Of a stretch of DNA of 64,000 nt, positions 56,270 through 64,000 are shown piece by piece. The stretch covers positions 682,001 through 746,000 of the forward strand of contig NC_012785.1 in assembly GCF_000023325.1 (NCBI RefSeq), in the 5' to 3' direction. Position 1 is the first letter of the stretch; every line of letters begins with the position of its first letter. The notes beneath the pieces are model-generated. The model was not told the origin of the DNA. It saw only the letters and a list, made by a program, of their open reading frames with translations, and searched no databases. The translations under genes were made by a program, and so were the position numbers. Source of the stretch: Kosmotoga olearia TBF 19.5.1 (GTDB taxonomy: Bacteria > Thermotogota > Thermotogae > Petrotogales > Kosmotogaceae).

Positions 56270-56416
56270 CTAATTAGCGCATAATTATCTCAGCCTTATG
56301 ATAGCACATGAGAACAACATATCCAAGGAACAAAGAGAATAGCTATACTGTATTATTTGAGTTTAATTAGGTCTATTTGGAAGTAAACAAGAGTAAGCAG
56401 GAATTTGGACTATTCC

Positions 56417-57724
56417 TCAACATTCAGGGTGAGTTGCGAAATAGTAGTCATCAAGAACAAGGGTAATTCGATCTTTTATAAGGCTTATTGGATCCTTTCT
56501 TAGCAAACCGTTTCTGATTTTTTGGTACTGCATCGGCATGAACTGGCTTATAAGCGTTAACGGGATTTCTTTTGTTTCAAGGTTGGTTATCAGCTTATTC
56601 ACCGCTGTTCTAACCTCAGGAAGATTCCAGTAATACCTCAAGCGATCGAGAAAGCTGTATTTACGGGCTAATCTATTTTCTCTCTCTTCTCCCTGGTAAT
56701 ATTTTTCCCAATGTTTTGGATTGTCAAGCATCGCTCTCTCGACAACTTCAACAAAGTTTGAACAAAGCCCGGGTGTATCATAAAATAACTCTTTTTCAAT
56801 GCTGCTCAACGCAAAAAAAGCCTCTCTGAGCGCAAATGTTAGAGCTGGCCCAACCTTGAGTATGGCTACACCGTCTTCTACCATTTCTTTCAATGCTTTT
56901 GCCGTTTGATAATCTGTCGAGTGACCTTCAAAAACTATATTTGGATGCTTTTTTATCGCCTCAGTAAGTTCTCTCGCTCGATTTCTATCATATTCGAATA
57001 TATGTTCATTCCCGAATTCTACTCCCGGTTGCACAACAACCGCAATCACCCTTCCCCAGGCTTCATACAAACCATGGTCGAAAAATGCCTTTTTGGTCAA
57101 CTCAACGGTACGCTCAAAATCCTGAACACTGGTTACATGAATCGATTTACCTTCGTTTTGCGCTCCACCCGGTGGCGGAACATCCGTACCAATAACGTAA
57201 ACAGGCCGGAGAGAACCGGCGGATTCTTTAAAAGCCCTCTCGGCTTCAAGACAGAGAAGAGCTGTTCTTTCCGCTATAACTTCCGGGTTCAGCGGCTCGT
57301 TTTCGTTCCCCGGATCGTCTGCAAGACGCATGCTGGCATCCAGATGAAGCTTGGTAAACCCAGCTTTAGCGTATTCTCGAATCATTTCAATGGCGTTACG
57401 CATAGCCTGATCTGACGGCTGACCCTTCCAGGGATTTGGGCCAAGATGGTCGCCACCAAGGATGATTTTATTTTTGGGAAGTCCAATATCCTCAGCGATA
57501 GAAAAAACCATTTCTCTGAAATCAGCAGGAGTCATACCGGTGTAGCCACCGAACTGGTTTACCTGATTGCAGGTGGCCTCTATAAGAACCGTTGTCCCTT
57601 TCATCTTCGCATATTCCAGAGTGGTTTCAATAACAAATCTATTGGCACTACATACAGAGAAAACCCCTTTGGGTATTCCCTGTTTTTGCAATGAAACAAT
57701 GTCCTGAAGAGGATGTTTTTTCAT
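56417..57724 (-). CDS. GatZ/KbaZ-type tagatose-bisphosphate aldolase subunit
   Basis: The 435-residue protein has the GatZ/KbaZ features VLIEATCNQVNQFGGYTGM, ILGGDHLGPNPW, LHLDASM and FEGHSTDYQ. In enteric bacteria GatZ/KbaZ stabilises the GatY/KbaY aldolase that cleaves tagatose 1,6-bisphosphate, the last step of galactitol and GalNAc catabolism; some relatives act alone as epimerases or aldolases. No GatY/KbaY is in the window. ATG 57724 follows GAGGG; an upstream frame to 57835 overlaps the kinase gene and is unlikely. Confidence 0.87.
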   Translation of the reverse strand: MKKHPLQDIVSLQKQGIPKGVFSVCSANRFVIETTLEYAKMKGTTVLIEATCNQVNQFGGYTGMTPADFREMVFSIAEDIGLPKNKIILGGDHLGPNPWKGQPSDQAMRNAIEMIREYAKAGFTKLHLDASMRLADDPGNENEPLNPEVIAERTALLCLEAERAFKESAGSLRPVYVIGTDVPPPGGAQNEGKSIHVTSVQDFERTVELTKKAFFDHGLYEAWGRVIAVVVQPGVEFGNEHIFEYDRNRARELTEAIKKHPNIVFEGHSTDYQTAKALKEMVEDGVAILKVGPALTFALREAFFALSSIEKELFYDTPGLCSNFVEVVERAMLDNPKHWEKYYQGEERENRLARKYSFLDRLRYYWNLPEVRTAVNKLITNLETKEIPLTLISQFMPMQYQKIRNGLLRKDPISLIKDRITLVLDDYYFATHPEC

Positions 57725-57746
57725 TATCCTGGTCCCTCGGTTATGT

Positions 57747-58712
57747 TTATTCTGAGGCTTTGATATTCCGGAGAAATTCAAAGAGTCTCTCTTCGCTGTA
57801 TACCTCTTTAGCTGCCAGTATGATCGCACCAACATGCGGTGGTAATGTTGAGGTTTTTATGTAAAAATCTTCGGTTTTATCAACGTAATCCCGAAATCTC
57901 TTGTATATATATTCACAGTTGAAAATCCCTCCAGCTACCGCTACGGGAATCGGGATTTCACGGATCTTTTGCTTCACCGTATTCAGGGTGATTAACAGCT
58001 CCCGCAACGCTTCATCAAGAATAGCGGTAGCTACTTCATCACCAGCCTTTGAAGCTTCACATACAACCTTTGAAAGTGAGGCAATATAGGTTCGCGAGTT
58101 GTCACCTTTGCAATACAGAAGAATCTCTCTGAGATCCGAAACTCTGGCATATTCCTTTATCATTTCGAAAAGAGGTGTTCTCTTACTTATTCTCCCGTCG
58201 TACATCTTGAATACCGTCTGGAGCGCTCTTTTGCCTATGTAGTATCCACTGCCCATGTCGCCGGCGTGTTCTCCCCAACCGTCTATCTTGAACACCTCAC
58301 CCTGACGATTTTTAGCCATGAGCATTGCACCGGTCCCGGCAAGCAGGATAACTCCCGCTCCAAGAGGGTGAGCCCCTTCAAGGGCTAATCTCACATCGTT
58401 TACAACCTTTACCCTTTCAGGGATTATCTTTTCAACTAATTGCTTTATCTCCGGATCAAATTCGGGAATATCGCCAAAAACAGGCATTCCAAAACAGGAA
58501 AAGGTGAGCTGCTCTCTGGTGATTCCGGCGGCTTCAAGAGCTCTGTCAACAGCATCTCTGAGATTTTCAATCACTTTCTTTCGTGGACGGTTCAAAACGT
58601 CGGCTGAATCTGCCCGGCCCGTCCCCAAACATTCACCCGTGCCAGAATAAACTACCGCGAATGTTTTTGTGCCACCACCGTCAACACCAAGAAAGAAGTC
58701 ATAAGATTTCAT
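57747..58712 (-). CDS. Amino-sugar kinase (BadF/BadG, GlcNAc-kinase family)
   Basis: This 321-residue ASKHA kinase has phosphate-1 motif GVDGGGTKT (9-17), the conserved VNDVRLALEGA, phosphate-2 LLAGTGAMLMAK and adenosine-region GGIFNCEYI. Members phosphorylate N-acetylglucosamine or other amino sugars. The context favours a galactosamine-type sugar. It overlaps the SIS gene as ATGA, indicating coupled translation. Confidence 0.88.
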   Translation of the reverse strand: MKSYDFFLGVDGGGTKTFAVVYSGTGECLGTGRADSADVLNRPRKKVIENLRDAVDRALEAAGITREQLTFSCFGMPVFGDIPEFDPEIKQLVEKIIPERVKVVNDVRLALEGAHPLGAGVILLAGTGAMLMAKNRQGEVFKIDGWGEHAGDMGSGYYIGKRALQTVFKMYDGRISKRTPLFEMIKEYARVSDLREILLYCKGDNSRTYIASLSKVVCEASKAGDEVATAILDEALRELLITLNTVKQKIREIPIPVAVAGGIFNCEYIYKRFRDYVDKTEDFYIKTSTLPPHVGAIILAAKEVYSEERLFEFLRNIKASE

Positions 58713-59731
58713 CAGAATTTCACAACCTTCGTTAGATGTGTTGGTTTATCAGGATCAAGCCCCTTAGCAACTGCGCGCCTAATACCTATCAATTGCAGAG
58801 GAATCACTCTCAGGAACCAATCACCAAAATCATCTTTCTCATATGAAATCTCGATTCCGTTTGTTCCTTGAAATTTTCTATAAGCGATACTGATGACCGT
58901 TCCGCCGAGTTCCACGATTTCGTGCGCCATTTTTTCTTCTTCCTCATACAATTTTGAATTTGCAAGGATGACCGCCAGTGAATTCGCTTTGATCTTCGAT
59001 TTCGGACCGTGTCTGTACTCCAATGTCTGGTAGCAGTCAACATCTGAAAGAGATGTCTCGGTAACCTTTATAACCCCTTCCATTGCCGCACTGAAATACT
59101 CATCATAACCAAGAAAAACAAAGTGCTCAAATTTTCCGGGATTCAACTTATCAAAAAGAGCTTCCGCATCATCAAGCACCTTTTTAGATAGTTCCGGGAT
59201 CTCTTTCAAATAACTCTCTAAGTTTTCACTTGAAAAGAGATCTTTTGCCAGCGCAGAAATAAGAAAAGCCATGGAGGTGAATGATTTTGTCATGACTATG
59301 GATTTTTCTTCGATAAAATCCATCTCTACAGTAACATCCGCCACCCGCGTCATTGTACTGCCGGGTTCGCAGGTAACCGCAGCTATATAGGCTCCATAAT
59401 CTCTCGCCTTTTCTAGCGCCCCAATCGTTTCAGATGATTCACCGGAACGTGAAAGTCCTATCAGGAGTGAATCAGCAGGAAGTTTGCTTAGCCCAAACAT
59501 TATCTCGGAACCACTGTAATAATTCGATCTGATTTCTCCATCAGACAGACGGTTGAAGTGTCTGGAAAGCCCCATCGCAAGATAGTAAGAAGAACCACAA
59601 CCCACAAAGTTGATCTCTTTCGGCTTTTTATCCAGAATTAAATCTTTTAGTTTCTGAATTACTTCTGGATACTTTTCACTGAGTAATCGATGCTTCTCTG
59701 GCTGCTGTCTTATTTCATCGAGTGTTTGCAT
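58712..59731 (-). CDS. AgaS-like SIS-domain sugar isomerase/deaminase
   Basis: The 339-residue protein has two SIS domains: FVGCGSSYYLAM and GLSRSGESSETIGALE in the first, and LGYDEYFSAAMEGVIKVTET and LEYRHGPKSKI in the second. This is the arrangement of AgaS and the isomerase half of GlmS. AgaS converts galactosamine 6-phosphate to tagatose 6-phosphate with release of ammonia, and the kinase and GatZ neighbours fit that step. GGAGG ribosome binding site. Confidence 0.87.
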   Translation of the reverse strand: MQTLDEIRQQPEKHRLLSEKYPEVIQKLKDLILDKKPKEINFVGCGSSYYLAMGLSRHFNRLSDGEIRSNYYSGSEIMFGLSKLPADSLLIGLSRSGESSETIGALEKARDYGAYIAAVTCEPGSTMTRVADVTVEMDFIEEKSIVMTKSFTSMAFLISALAKDLFSSENLESYLKEIPELSKKVLDDAEALFDKLNPGKFEHFVFLGYDEYFSAAMEGVIKVTETSLSDVDCYQTLEYRHGPKSKIKANSLAVILANSKLYEEEEKMAHEIVELGGTVISIAYRKFQGTNGIEISYEKDDFGDWFLRVIPLQLIGIRRAVAKGLDPDKPTHLTKVVKF

Positions 59732-59736
59732 GTCTA

Positions 59737-61008
59737 TTACCTCCCCGATCCATAGAGCTTTTCTTTTCGATATTCTTCCATGTTTATAACCTTATTATTC
59801 AGTCTCGATTCTTCAGCCGCAAATGCCATTAGATGACTTTCCAGGGAATCCATTGCTGAGGTAAGTGTACCTTCATATTCTTCGTTCGAAAGCATCTCAA
59901 CGAAAGCATTCATCATATGGTAGTCTGCCCCGTTGTGCCCACCTATGCCTGGATCTTCTATCTTTATTACTTCTGGCTCTTTACCAAAACGGGTTACTTC
60001 CAGTTCATTCTTTTCAAAGTGTCCACGAATTTCTCCCATGGTTCCGAAAACACGTATTGTTCGCGAAATCTCTCTAGTAAACGCGGATAATGTGAAATTA
60101 ACCATCACATCTTTGCCAAAAGTCATTGAAACCACCTGATGGTCGACGACATCGTTATCACACGCATATACACATCTACCGTAAGGTCCTTCGTTCAATG
60201 CCTTCAATCTACCTTCATACGATAAATCCGTTGAAATCACATTGACAGGCCAATCTACATTATCGCCAAGGTATATCTTAATGGCAGAATAAGGACACTC
60301 TTTCTCCACCAGACAACCCTGCGTACATCTTTCTGCAGCCCCTTCAGGCATGTTTTCTCTCCTGAAGTGGGACAACTCGCCAAATGAGGAAATGTAGGTG
60401 CATTTTTCGCCCACCAGCCAATAAAGGAGATCCATATCGTGACACGATTTCGTCAGAATTATCGGTGCTGTTTCCTTAGAATTTCTCCAATTACCACGAA
60501 CAAAACTGTGTGCCATATGAAAATATCCGATGTTCTCTTTATGCTCTATACCCATAATCCTGCCTATGATGCCGGAGTGCATCAGTTCTCTGAGTTTCGA
60601 AAAAAACAGTGAATAACGGAGCACATGGCAAACCATAACTCTTTTTCCGTACTTTTGAGATGCGAGGGCTATTTTTATGGAACCTTCAAGGGTTCTATCC
60701 ATAGGTTTTTCAAGAAGTATATCGTATCCAAGTTTCATAGCTTCTATGGAAGGTTCTACATGAAGGTCGTCCATCGTTGCTATTATCGCACCATCTGCTA
60801 TTTTCCCTACGGAAAGGAGATCTTTCCAGTCTTCAAAGCGTCTGGCTTCAGGTATTTCCAGTTCGTCAGCCAGACGGTTTCTCTTTATCGGATCCGGTTC
60901 AGCTACCGCTACTATCTCCAGTTTGTGTGGATTATTCTTCGCATATGCGCCAAAGGCATCTCTTCCTCTGCTTCCAGCGCCCATCAGTACTGCCGTAACT
61001 TTACTCAA
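59737..61008 (-). CDS. Gfo/Idh/MocA-family oxidoreductase, Cys-motif group (paralog)
   Basis: The 423-residue protein has VLMGAGSRGRDAFGAYAK, LLEKPMDRTLEGS, ILTKSCHDMDLLYWL, ERCTQGCLVEKECPYSAIKIY and RCVYACDNDV. It is a clear paralog of 44162-45421. Because this copy sits within the amino-sugar block, it may oxidise or isomerise the sugar before or after uptake. Start TTG 61008 follows GGAGGTG by six bases; the GTG at 61017 is within that site. Four ordered Cys could bind iron or zinc. Confidence 0.87.
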   Translation of the reverse strand: MSKVTAVLMGAGSRGRDAFGAYAKNNPHKLEIVAVAEPDPIKRNRLADELEIPEARRFEDWKDLLSVGKIADGAIIATMDDLHVEPSIEAMKLGYDILLEKPMDRTLEGSIKIALASQKYGKRVMVCHVLRYSLFFSKLRELMHSGIIGRIMGIEHKENIGYFHMAHSFVRGNWRNSKETAPIILTKSCHDMDLLYWLVGEKCTYISSFGELSHFRRENMPEGAAERCTQGCLVEKECPYSAIKIYLGDNVDWPVNVISTDLSYEGRLKALNEGPYGRCVYACDNDVVDHQVVSMTFGKDVMVNFTLSAFTREISRTIRVFGTMGEIRGHFEKNELEVTRFGKEPEVIKIEDPGIGGHNGADYHMMNAFVEMLSNEEYEGTLTSAMDSLESHLMAFAAEESRLNNKVINMEEYRKEKLYGSGR

Positions 61009-61040
61009 AAAGAGCACCTCCTCAAAGAGAGTAGAATTGC

Positions 61041-63029
61041 TTAACGATTGCCCAATACAATGTTATTGAATAGATTTGTCATACCCCAGTTAGCTGGAAG
61101 TTTCTGCGATGTTGAAATAATCGTTTCCTGACTTGGACCATCTGTATCCGTGTCAGATACCATAAAACCACCAGCAAAAACCAGACCGCTTTTGACTTCC
61201 ATACCCAGGATCGACCATGGAATCGATGCTTCAAGGGTGTACCCTTGTTCAGTTTTCGTGGCTGCTACGCAAATTTCCTTAAAGGCTTCATCTGAAAATG
61301 GAACCCATATCCATGCTTCCGGAGGCAGCGAATCAAAATCACCGGTAGATAATCCTATCTGGAAATCATCATTGTTGGCCGGTTTTGCTTTAACATCAAG
61401 AAAACTCGTATCGAACCACAGTTCAACGTGATCGCCTTTCCACATGTTCACACCCTGCTGGGTTTGTCTCAGTCGATCATCTGTTATATCAAAGAAGAGA
61501 TAAAGTTTCTCTTCATCCCACATGGAATAGACCTTCGCTGAAAGATCCTCAGGACCATCCCAGAGACTTTCAAGATAGCCAACAGAAGTTTCATCGTTGA
61601 GAACGGCTATCATGTAGTTTTTCCAGTTATCTTCCATAACACCATCAATAGTTGGAGGTTCATCAGTGTAAAAGATGGTAATCGTTGCAATATCAGGTTT
61701 ACTGGGAATTTCGATTGACAAGTCTTTTTTCTCCGCAGGCTTTATCAACTTCTCGGCAAGCTTGATATCGCTGCTTGAACCCAGTTGAGCAACCTTTACG
61801 CCTCTAAAACCCAAAGCGATTTGGATACCTTCTTTTTCAGGCATTATGTCGAAAATGTCCTCTTCCCAGATATCAATCTTTTCGCGTTTGTATTCTCCGG
61901 AGAAACCGAGTTGTAATCCTTTCAGAAAAATCCTTTTTGCAAACACGTTCCCGGCCAGCGAACCTTCACCGATCAAAAAGACGTACCCAGCTGGGAGATT
62001 GCCTACCTCGTCTTTGTATAATATGTACACGGAGGTGTTTGCTTTTTCTCTCAATGTTAGAACAACAAAGCTATTCCAGCCGATGCCCGCTTCCCTGTAA
62101 CTGTGTCCCCCATCGTAAACAGGGTCTGACCATTCTCCGTACACAAACGAGTAAAACTCCTGACTTCTATCTCCTGGTGCTCCGAGATCAATACCCAAAA
62201 CGTTGTTATCCAGGAAATCGACAGGCTTCTGGAATTTCTCTTCAGTTTCGGCGTCATACACCCTTTCAAGATAGAGTGTCGAAACATACGGGATGAATCC
62301 GCATTTCCTGGCAAAATTCCGCGCAAAAGTCCTGAGTTCTTTATCTTCAGGTGCGGCATATGACAGTGATAAAACTCCAAAGCCATCCTTTTTTGAAAGT
62401 TGCTGAACTCTTTTTATCAACAGATCATCGATGAAAGCTTTTTCATATCTCGCTGTGTTGAAGTTAAAGGTCGTAGCAAAGCTTTCCCAGAGAACGAAAT
62501 CTATATATTTTCCTGTTTTTTCCAGTCTGTCAAAGGCACCGTTCTGGATGATAATCATGTCTGGAAAGGTGTCGCGGATTTCTCGGATAAAATCTGCCAT
62601 AGCACCTACACCATCTGGATTTGAATCTACCGTGTCCATGAAAATGCCTGTGAACCCTCTTTCGAGTTGGCTTCTGATACGCCTTATCACTATATCTCTC
62701 CAGGCCCTGCTGCTGGCTGCTACCCTCGTTGAACCCCATATCTCATTCACTGTTCCCAGGTCTTTCGGATTAATAGAGAAGTAAGCAGGATCTCCAGGTG
62801 CAAGTTCTCCAACACTTATATAAACAACAGGATATTTCCCGGCTTTGACCATCTCATCGAGTTGATCTGCACTGTATGTACCCGGCGCAACGATTGTAAG
62901 ATCGAAATTTTTCAACTTTTCAAAATTTCCCGTGCCATAGTAAACCGCAAAAGAATCTATTTTCACACGAGCTGCCAATACAAAAAGCACGATCAGAAGA
63001 AACACAACAATCATCAAATACCGTTTCAT
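61041..63029 (-). CDS. Secreted GH114-like polygalactosaminidase with CBM9-like domain
   Basis: The 662-residue exported protein has a signal peptide (1-20). Residues 22-270 match the TM1410/GH114-type barrel: IDSFAVYYG, VVYISVGELAPGD with E75, FTGIFMDTVDSNPDG with D132 and D135, and WESFA. A linker domain follows. Residues 445-660 carry a CBM9/DOMON-like beta-sandwich (PPTIDGVMEDNWKNY; WKGDHVELWFDTSF). GH114 enzymes cut alpha-1,4-linked polygalactosamine, including Pel-type polymers. The neighbouring AgaS, amino-sugar kinase and GatZ genes fit this substrate. Exact cleavage specificity is not tested. Confidence 0.78.
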   Translation of the reverse strand: MKRYLMIVVFLLIVLFVLAARVKIDSFAVYYGTGNFEKLKNFDLTIVAPGTYSADQLDEMVKAGKYPVVYISVGELAPGDPAYFSINPKDLGTVNEIWGSTRVAASSRAWRDIVIRRIRSQLERGFTGIFMDTVDSNPDGVGAMADFIREIRDTFPDMIIIQNGAFDRLEKTGKYIDFVLWESFATTFNFNTARYEKAFIDDLLIKRVQQLSKKDGFGVLSLSYAAPEDKELRTFARNFARKCGFIPYVSTLYLERVYDAETEEKFQKPVDFLDNNVLGIDLGAPGDRSQEFYSFVYGEWSDPVYDGGHSYREAGIGWNSFVVLTLREKANTSVYILYKDEVGNLPAGYVFLIGEGSLAGNVFAKRIFLKGLQLGFSGEYKREKIDIWEEDIFDIMPEKEGIQIALGFRGVKVAQLGSSSDIKLAEKLIKPAEKKDLSIEIPSKPDIATITIFYTDEPPTIDGVMEDNWKNYMIAVLNDETSVGYLESLWDGPEDLSAKVYSMWDEEKLYLFFDITDDRLRQTQQGVNMWKGDHVELWFDTSFLDVKAKPANNDDFQIGLSTGDFDSLPPEAWIWVPFSDEAFKEICVAATKTEQGYTLEASIPWSILGMEVKSGLVFAGGFMVSDTDTDGPSQETIISTSQKLPANWGMTNLFNNIVLGNR

Positions 63030-63033
63030 CAGA

Positions 63034-63870
63034 TCACCCCTTTAATCCACTGAGCTTGATCCCTTCAACGAAATAGTTTTGTGTGAAGAAGAAAACAATT
63101 ATTATCGGCACGATCGAAATCACTGAACCGGCCATAAGATAATGCCAGAAACCTGCATACTGAGTCTGGAAAAAGGTTAAGCCCAGTGGTAAGGTATATT
63201 TCTCTATATCGTACAGATAAATCAACGGGTTGATCAGATCGTTCCAGCTACCTATAAAAGTAAATAGACCAAGCGTTGCCATGGCAGGTTTAAGAAGTGG
63301 AAGTATTATCTTTAAGAATATAAACCCTTCATTTGCACCATCAATACGAGCCGCATCAAATAAATCCTGCGGCATTTGCATTATGAATTGCCTGAGAAGA
63401 AATATCCCAAAGGCACTTCCTGCAAACGAAGGTATTATCATGGGCTTGAAGGTATTTACCCACCCAAGATTTCTCATAAGCAAAAACATTGGTATTAAAA
63501 TTACCTGATAGGGTATCATCATCGTGGCCAGAAGAATGGTGAACAGAATTTTGTTTCCTACAAACTTGAGCTTCGCAAATGCATATGCTGCGAGAGAGGA
63601 CCCAAACAAAATTCCTACAGTAACCGTTCCCGCAATCAGAATGCTGTTTAAGAACCATCGGCCCAAGGGAACTATCTTCCAAACATCAATGTAGTTCTTA
63701 AAGTTCCACTTGTCAGGCAACCACTTTGGTGGATAGGAAAAAATTGAATTGGCGTCTTTAAAGGAAGAAAAGAACATCCATAAAAACGGTAGAACCATAG
63801 CGATGGTGCCGATAGACAACACCACATATATAATGAAAGCTTGAATAATTCTCTTATGCTTTTTGCTCAT
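63034..63870 (-). CDS. Sugar ABC transporter permease (MalG type)
   Basis: The 278-residue protein has six spans and the EAA loop DAARIDGANEGFIFLKIILPLLKPAM. It overlaps the upstream permease as ATGA, which confirms ATG 63870 over the longer frame to 63885. It belongs to the amino-sugar block with the secreted GH114 enzyme. Confidence 0.92.
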   Translation of the reverse strand: MSKKHKRIIQAFIIYVVLSIGTIAMVLPFLWMFFSSFKDANSIFSYPPKWLPDKWNFKNYIDVWKIVPLGRWFLNSILIAGTVTVGILFGSSLAAYAFAKLKFVGNKILFTILLATMMIPYQVILIPMFLLMRNLGWVNTFKPMIIPSFAGSAFGIFLLRQFIMQMPQDLFDAARIDGANEGFIFLKIILPLLKPAMATLGLFTFIGSWNDLINPLIYLYDIEKYTLPLGLTFFQTQYAGFWHYLMAGSVISIVPIIIVFFFTQNYFVEGIKLSGLKG

Positions 63871-64000
63871 GCGTAAAACACCCACTTCTTTTGGACTTTT
63901 AGTTGTATGAGCGTAAGAACAAGTATCACTATAAACAAGCCCCAGGCAATAGCTGAGGCATAGCCCATTCTGAAGAATTCAAACCCATTTTTGTAGAGAT
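63867..64000 (-). CDS. Sugar ABC transporter permease (MalF type), partial
   Basis: Only the C-terminal 44 residues are in the window. YKNGFEFFRMGYASAIAWGLFIVILVLTLIQL is the last membrane span of a MalF-type permease and is close to the homologous end of the permease at 50682-51548 (RMGYASAVAIILFVIILGL). The gene runs off the right edge. Confidence 0.88.
   Translation of the reverse strand, partial: LYKNGFEFFRMGYASAIAWGLFIVILVLTLIQLKVQKKWVFYA

Overview
The window looks like a chromosome segment of a thermophilic or moderately thermophilic Thermotogota bacterium, probably a Kosmotoga- or Mesotoga-like member of the Kosmotogaceae. The reasons are indirect: roughly 40% G+C by eye, strong GGAGG ribosome binding sites with frequent GTG/TTG starts, a 30-base CRISPR repeat ending in ATTGAAAC, Csx11/Cmr and Csh-type cas genes, and large sugar-ABC/Gfo-Idh-MocA clusters. 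No rRNA or tRNA gene was found, so the genus is an inference.

Bases 1-20540 hold ordinary and lightly accessory genes. In order these are a palindromic repeat patch, a membrane protein, rsgA behind a leader with a small ORF and two tandem terminators, a flavodoxin/TetR/FMN-binding operon with a clear promoter and operator, a decayed gene, an MFS transporter followed by an alkyltransferase-like protein, isoaspartyl dipeptidase, and glpX. These are followed by an XRE-ImmA plus PIN-domain pair, two alpha/beta hydrolases, a CapA remnant, and a secreted PrcB-domain protein. Next come two secreted paralogs, each behind 11-bp-phased direct repeats, then a YtrA-type GntR/ABC operon with a 26-bp operator, an SCP2-cupin fusion, and a PAS-PAS-GAF-GGDEF diguanylate cyclase.

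Bases 20543-43467 are a composite CRISPR-Cas locus. A complete type I-B operon (cas6, cas8b, cas7, cas5, cas3, cas4, cas1, cas2) reads away from the leader. It runs directly into a six-gene type III module built around a Csx11-type Cas10 that lacks the GGDD cyclase motif (III-C-like), and that module ends in a second cas2 preceded by a truncated cas1. The array lies on the other side of the leader, reads rightward, and has about 84 repeats with a decayed distal tail. The type III module has no Cas6 or array of its own in the window, so it probably shares the I-B crRNAs.

Bases 44162-64000 are one long leftward catabolic region in two blocks. The upstream block (64000 to 56417) has ABC permeases, a GH114-like secreted polygalactosaminidase with a CBM9-like domain, a Gfo/Idh/MocA protein, an AgaS-like SIS protein, an amino-sugar kinase and a GatZ/KbaZ-type protein. 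Together these suggest use of a galactosamine-containing polymer. The downstream block (56237 to 44162) starts with its own regulator. It continues with a DHDPS/NAL-type lyase, a dihydroorotate-dehydrogenase-like protein, an enolase-superfamily enzyme, a sugar ABC transporter, a two-part secreted protein and two more Gfo/Idh/MocA proteins. Its substrate is not known.
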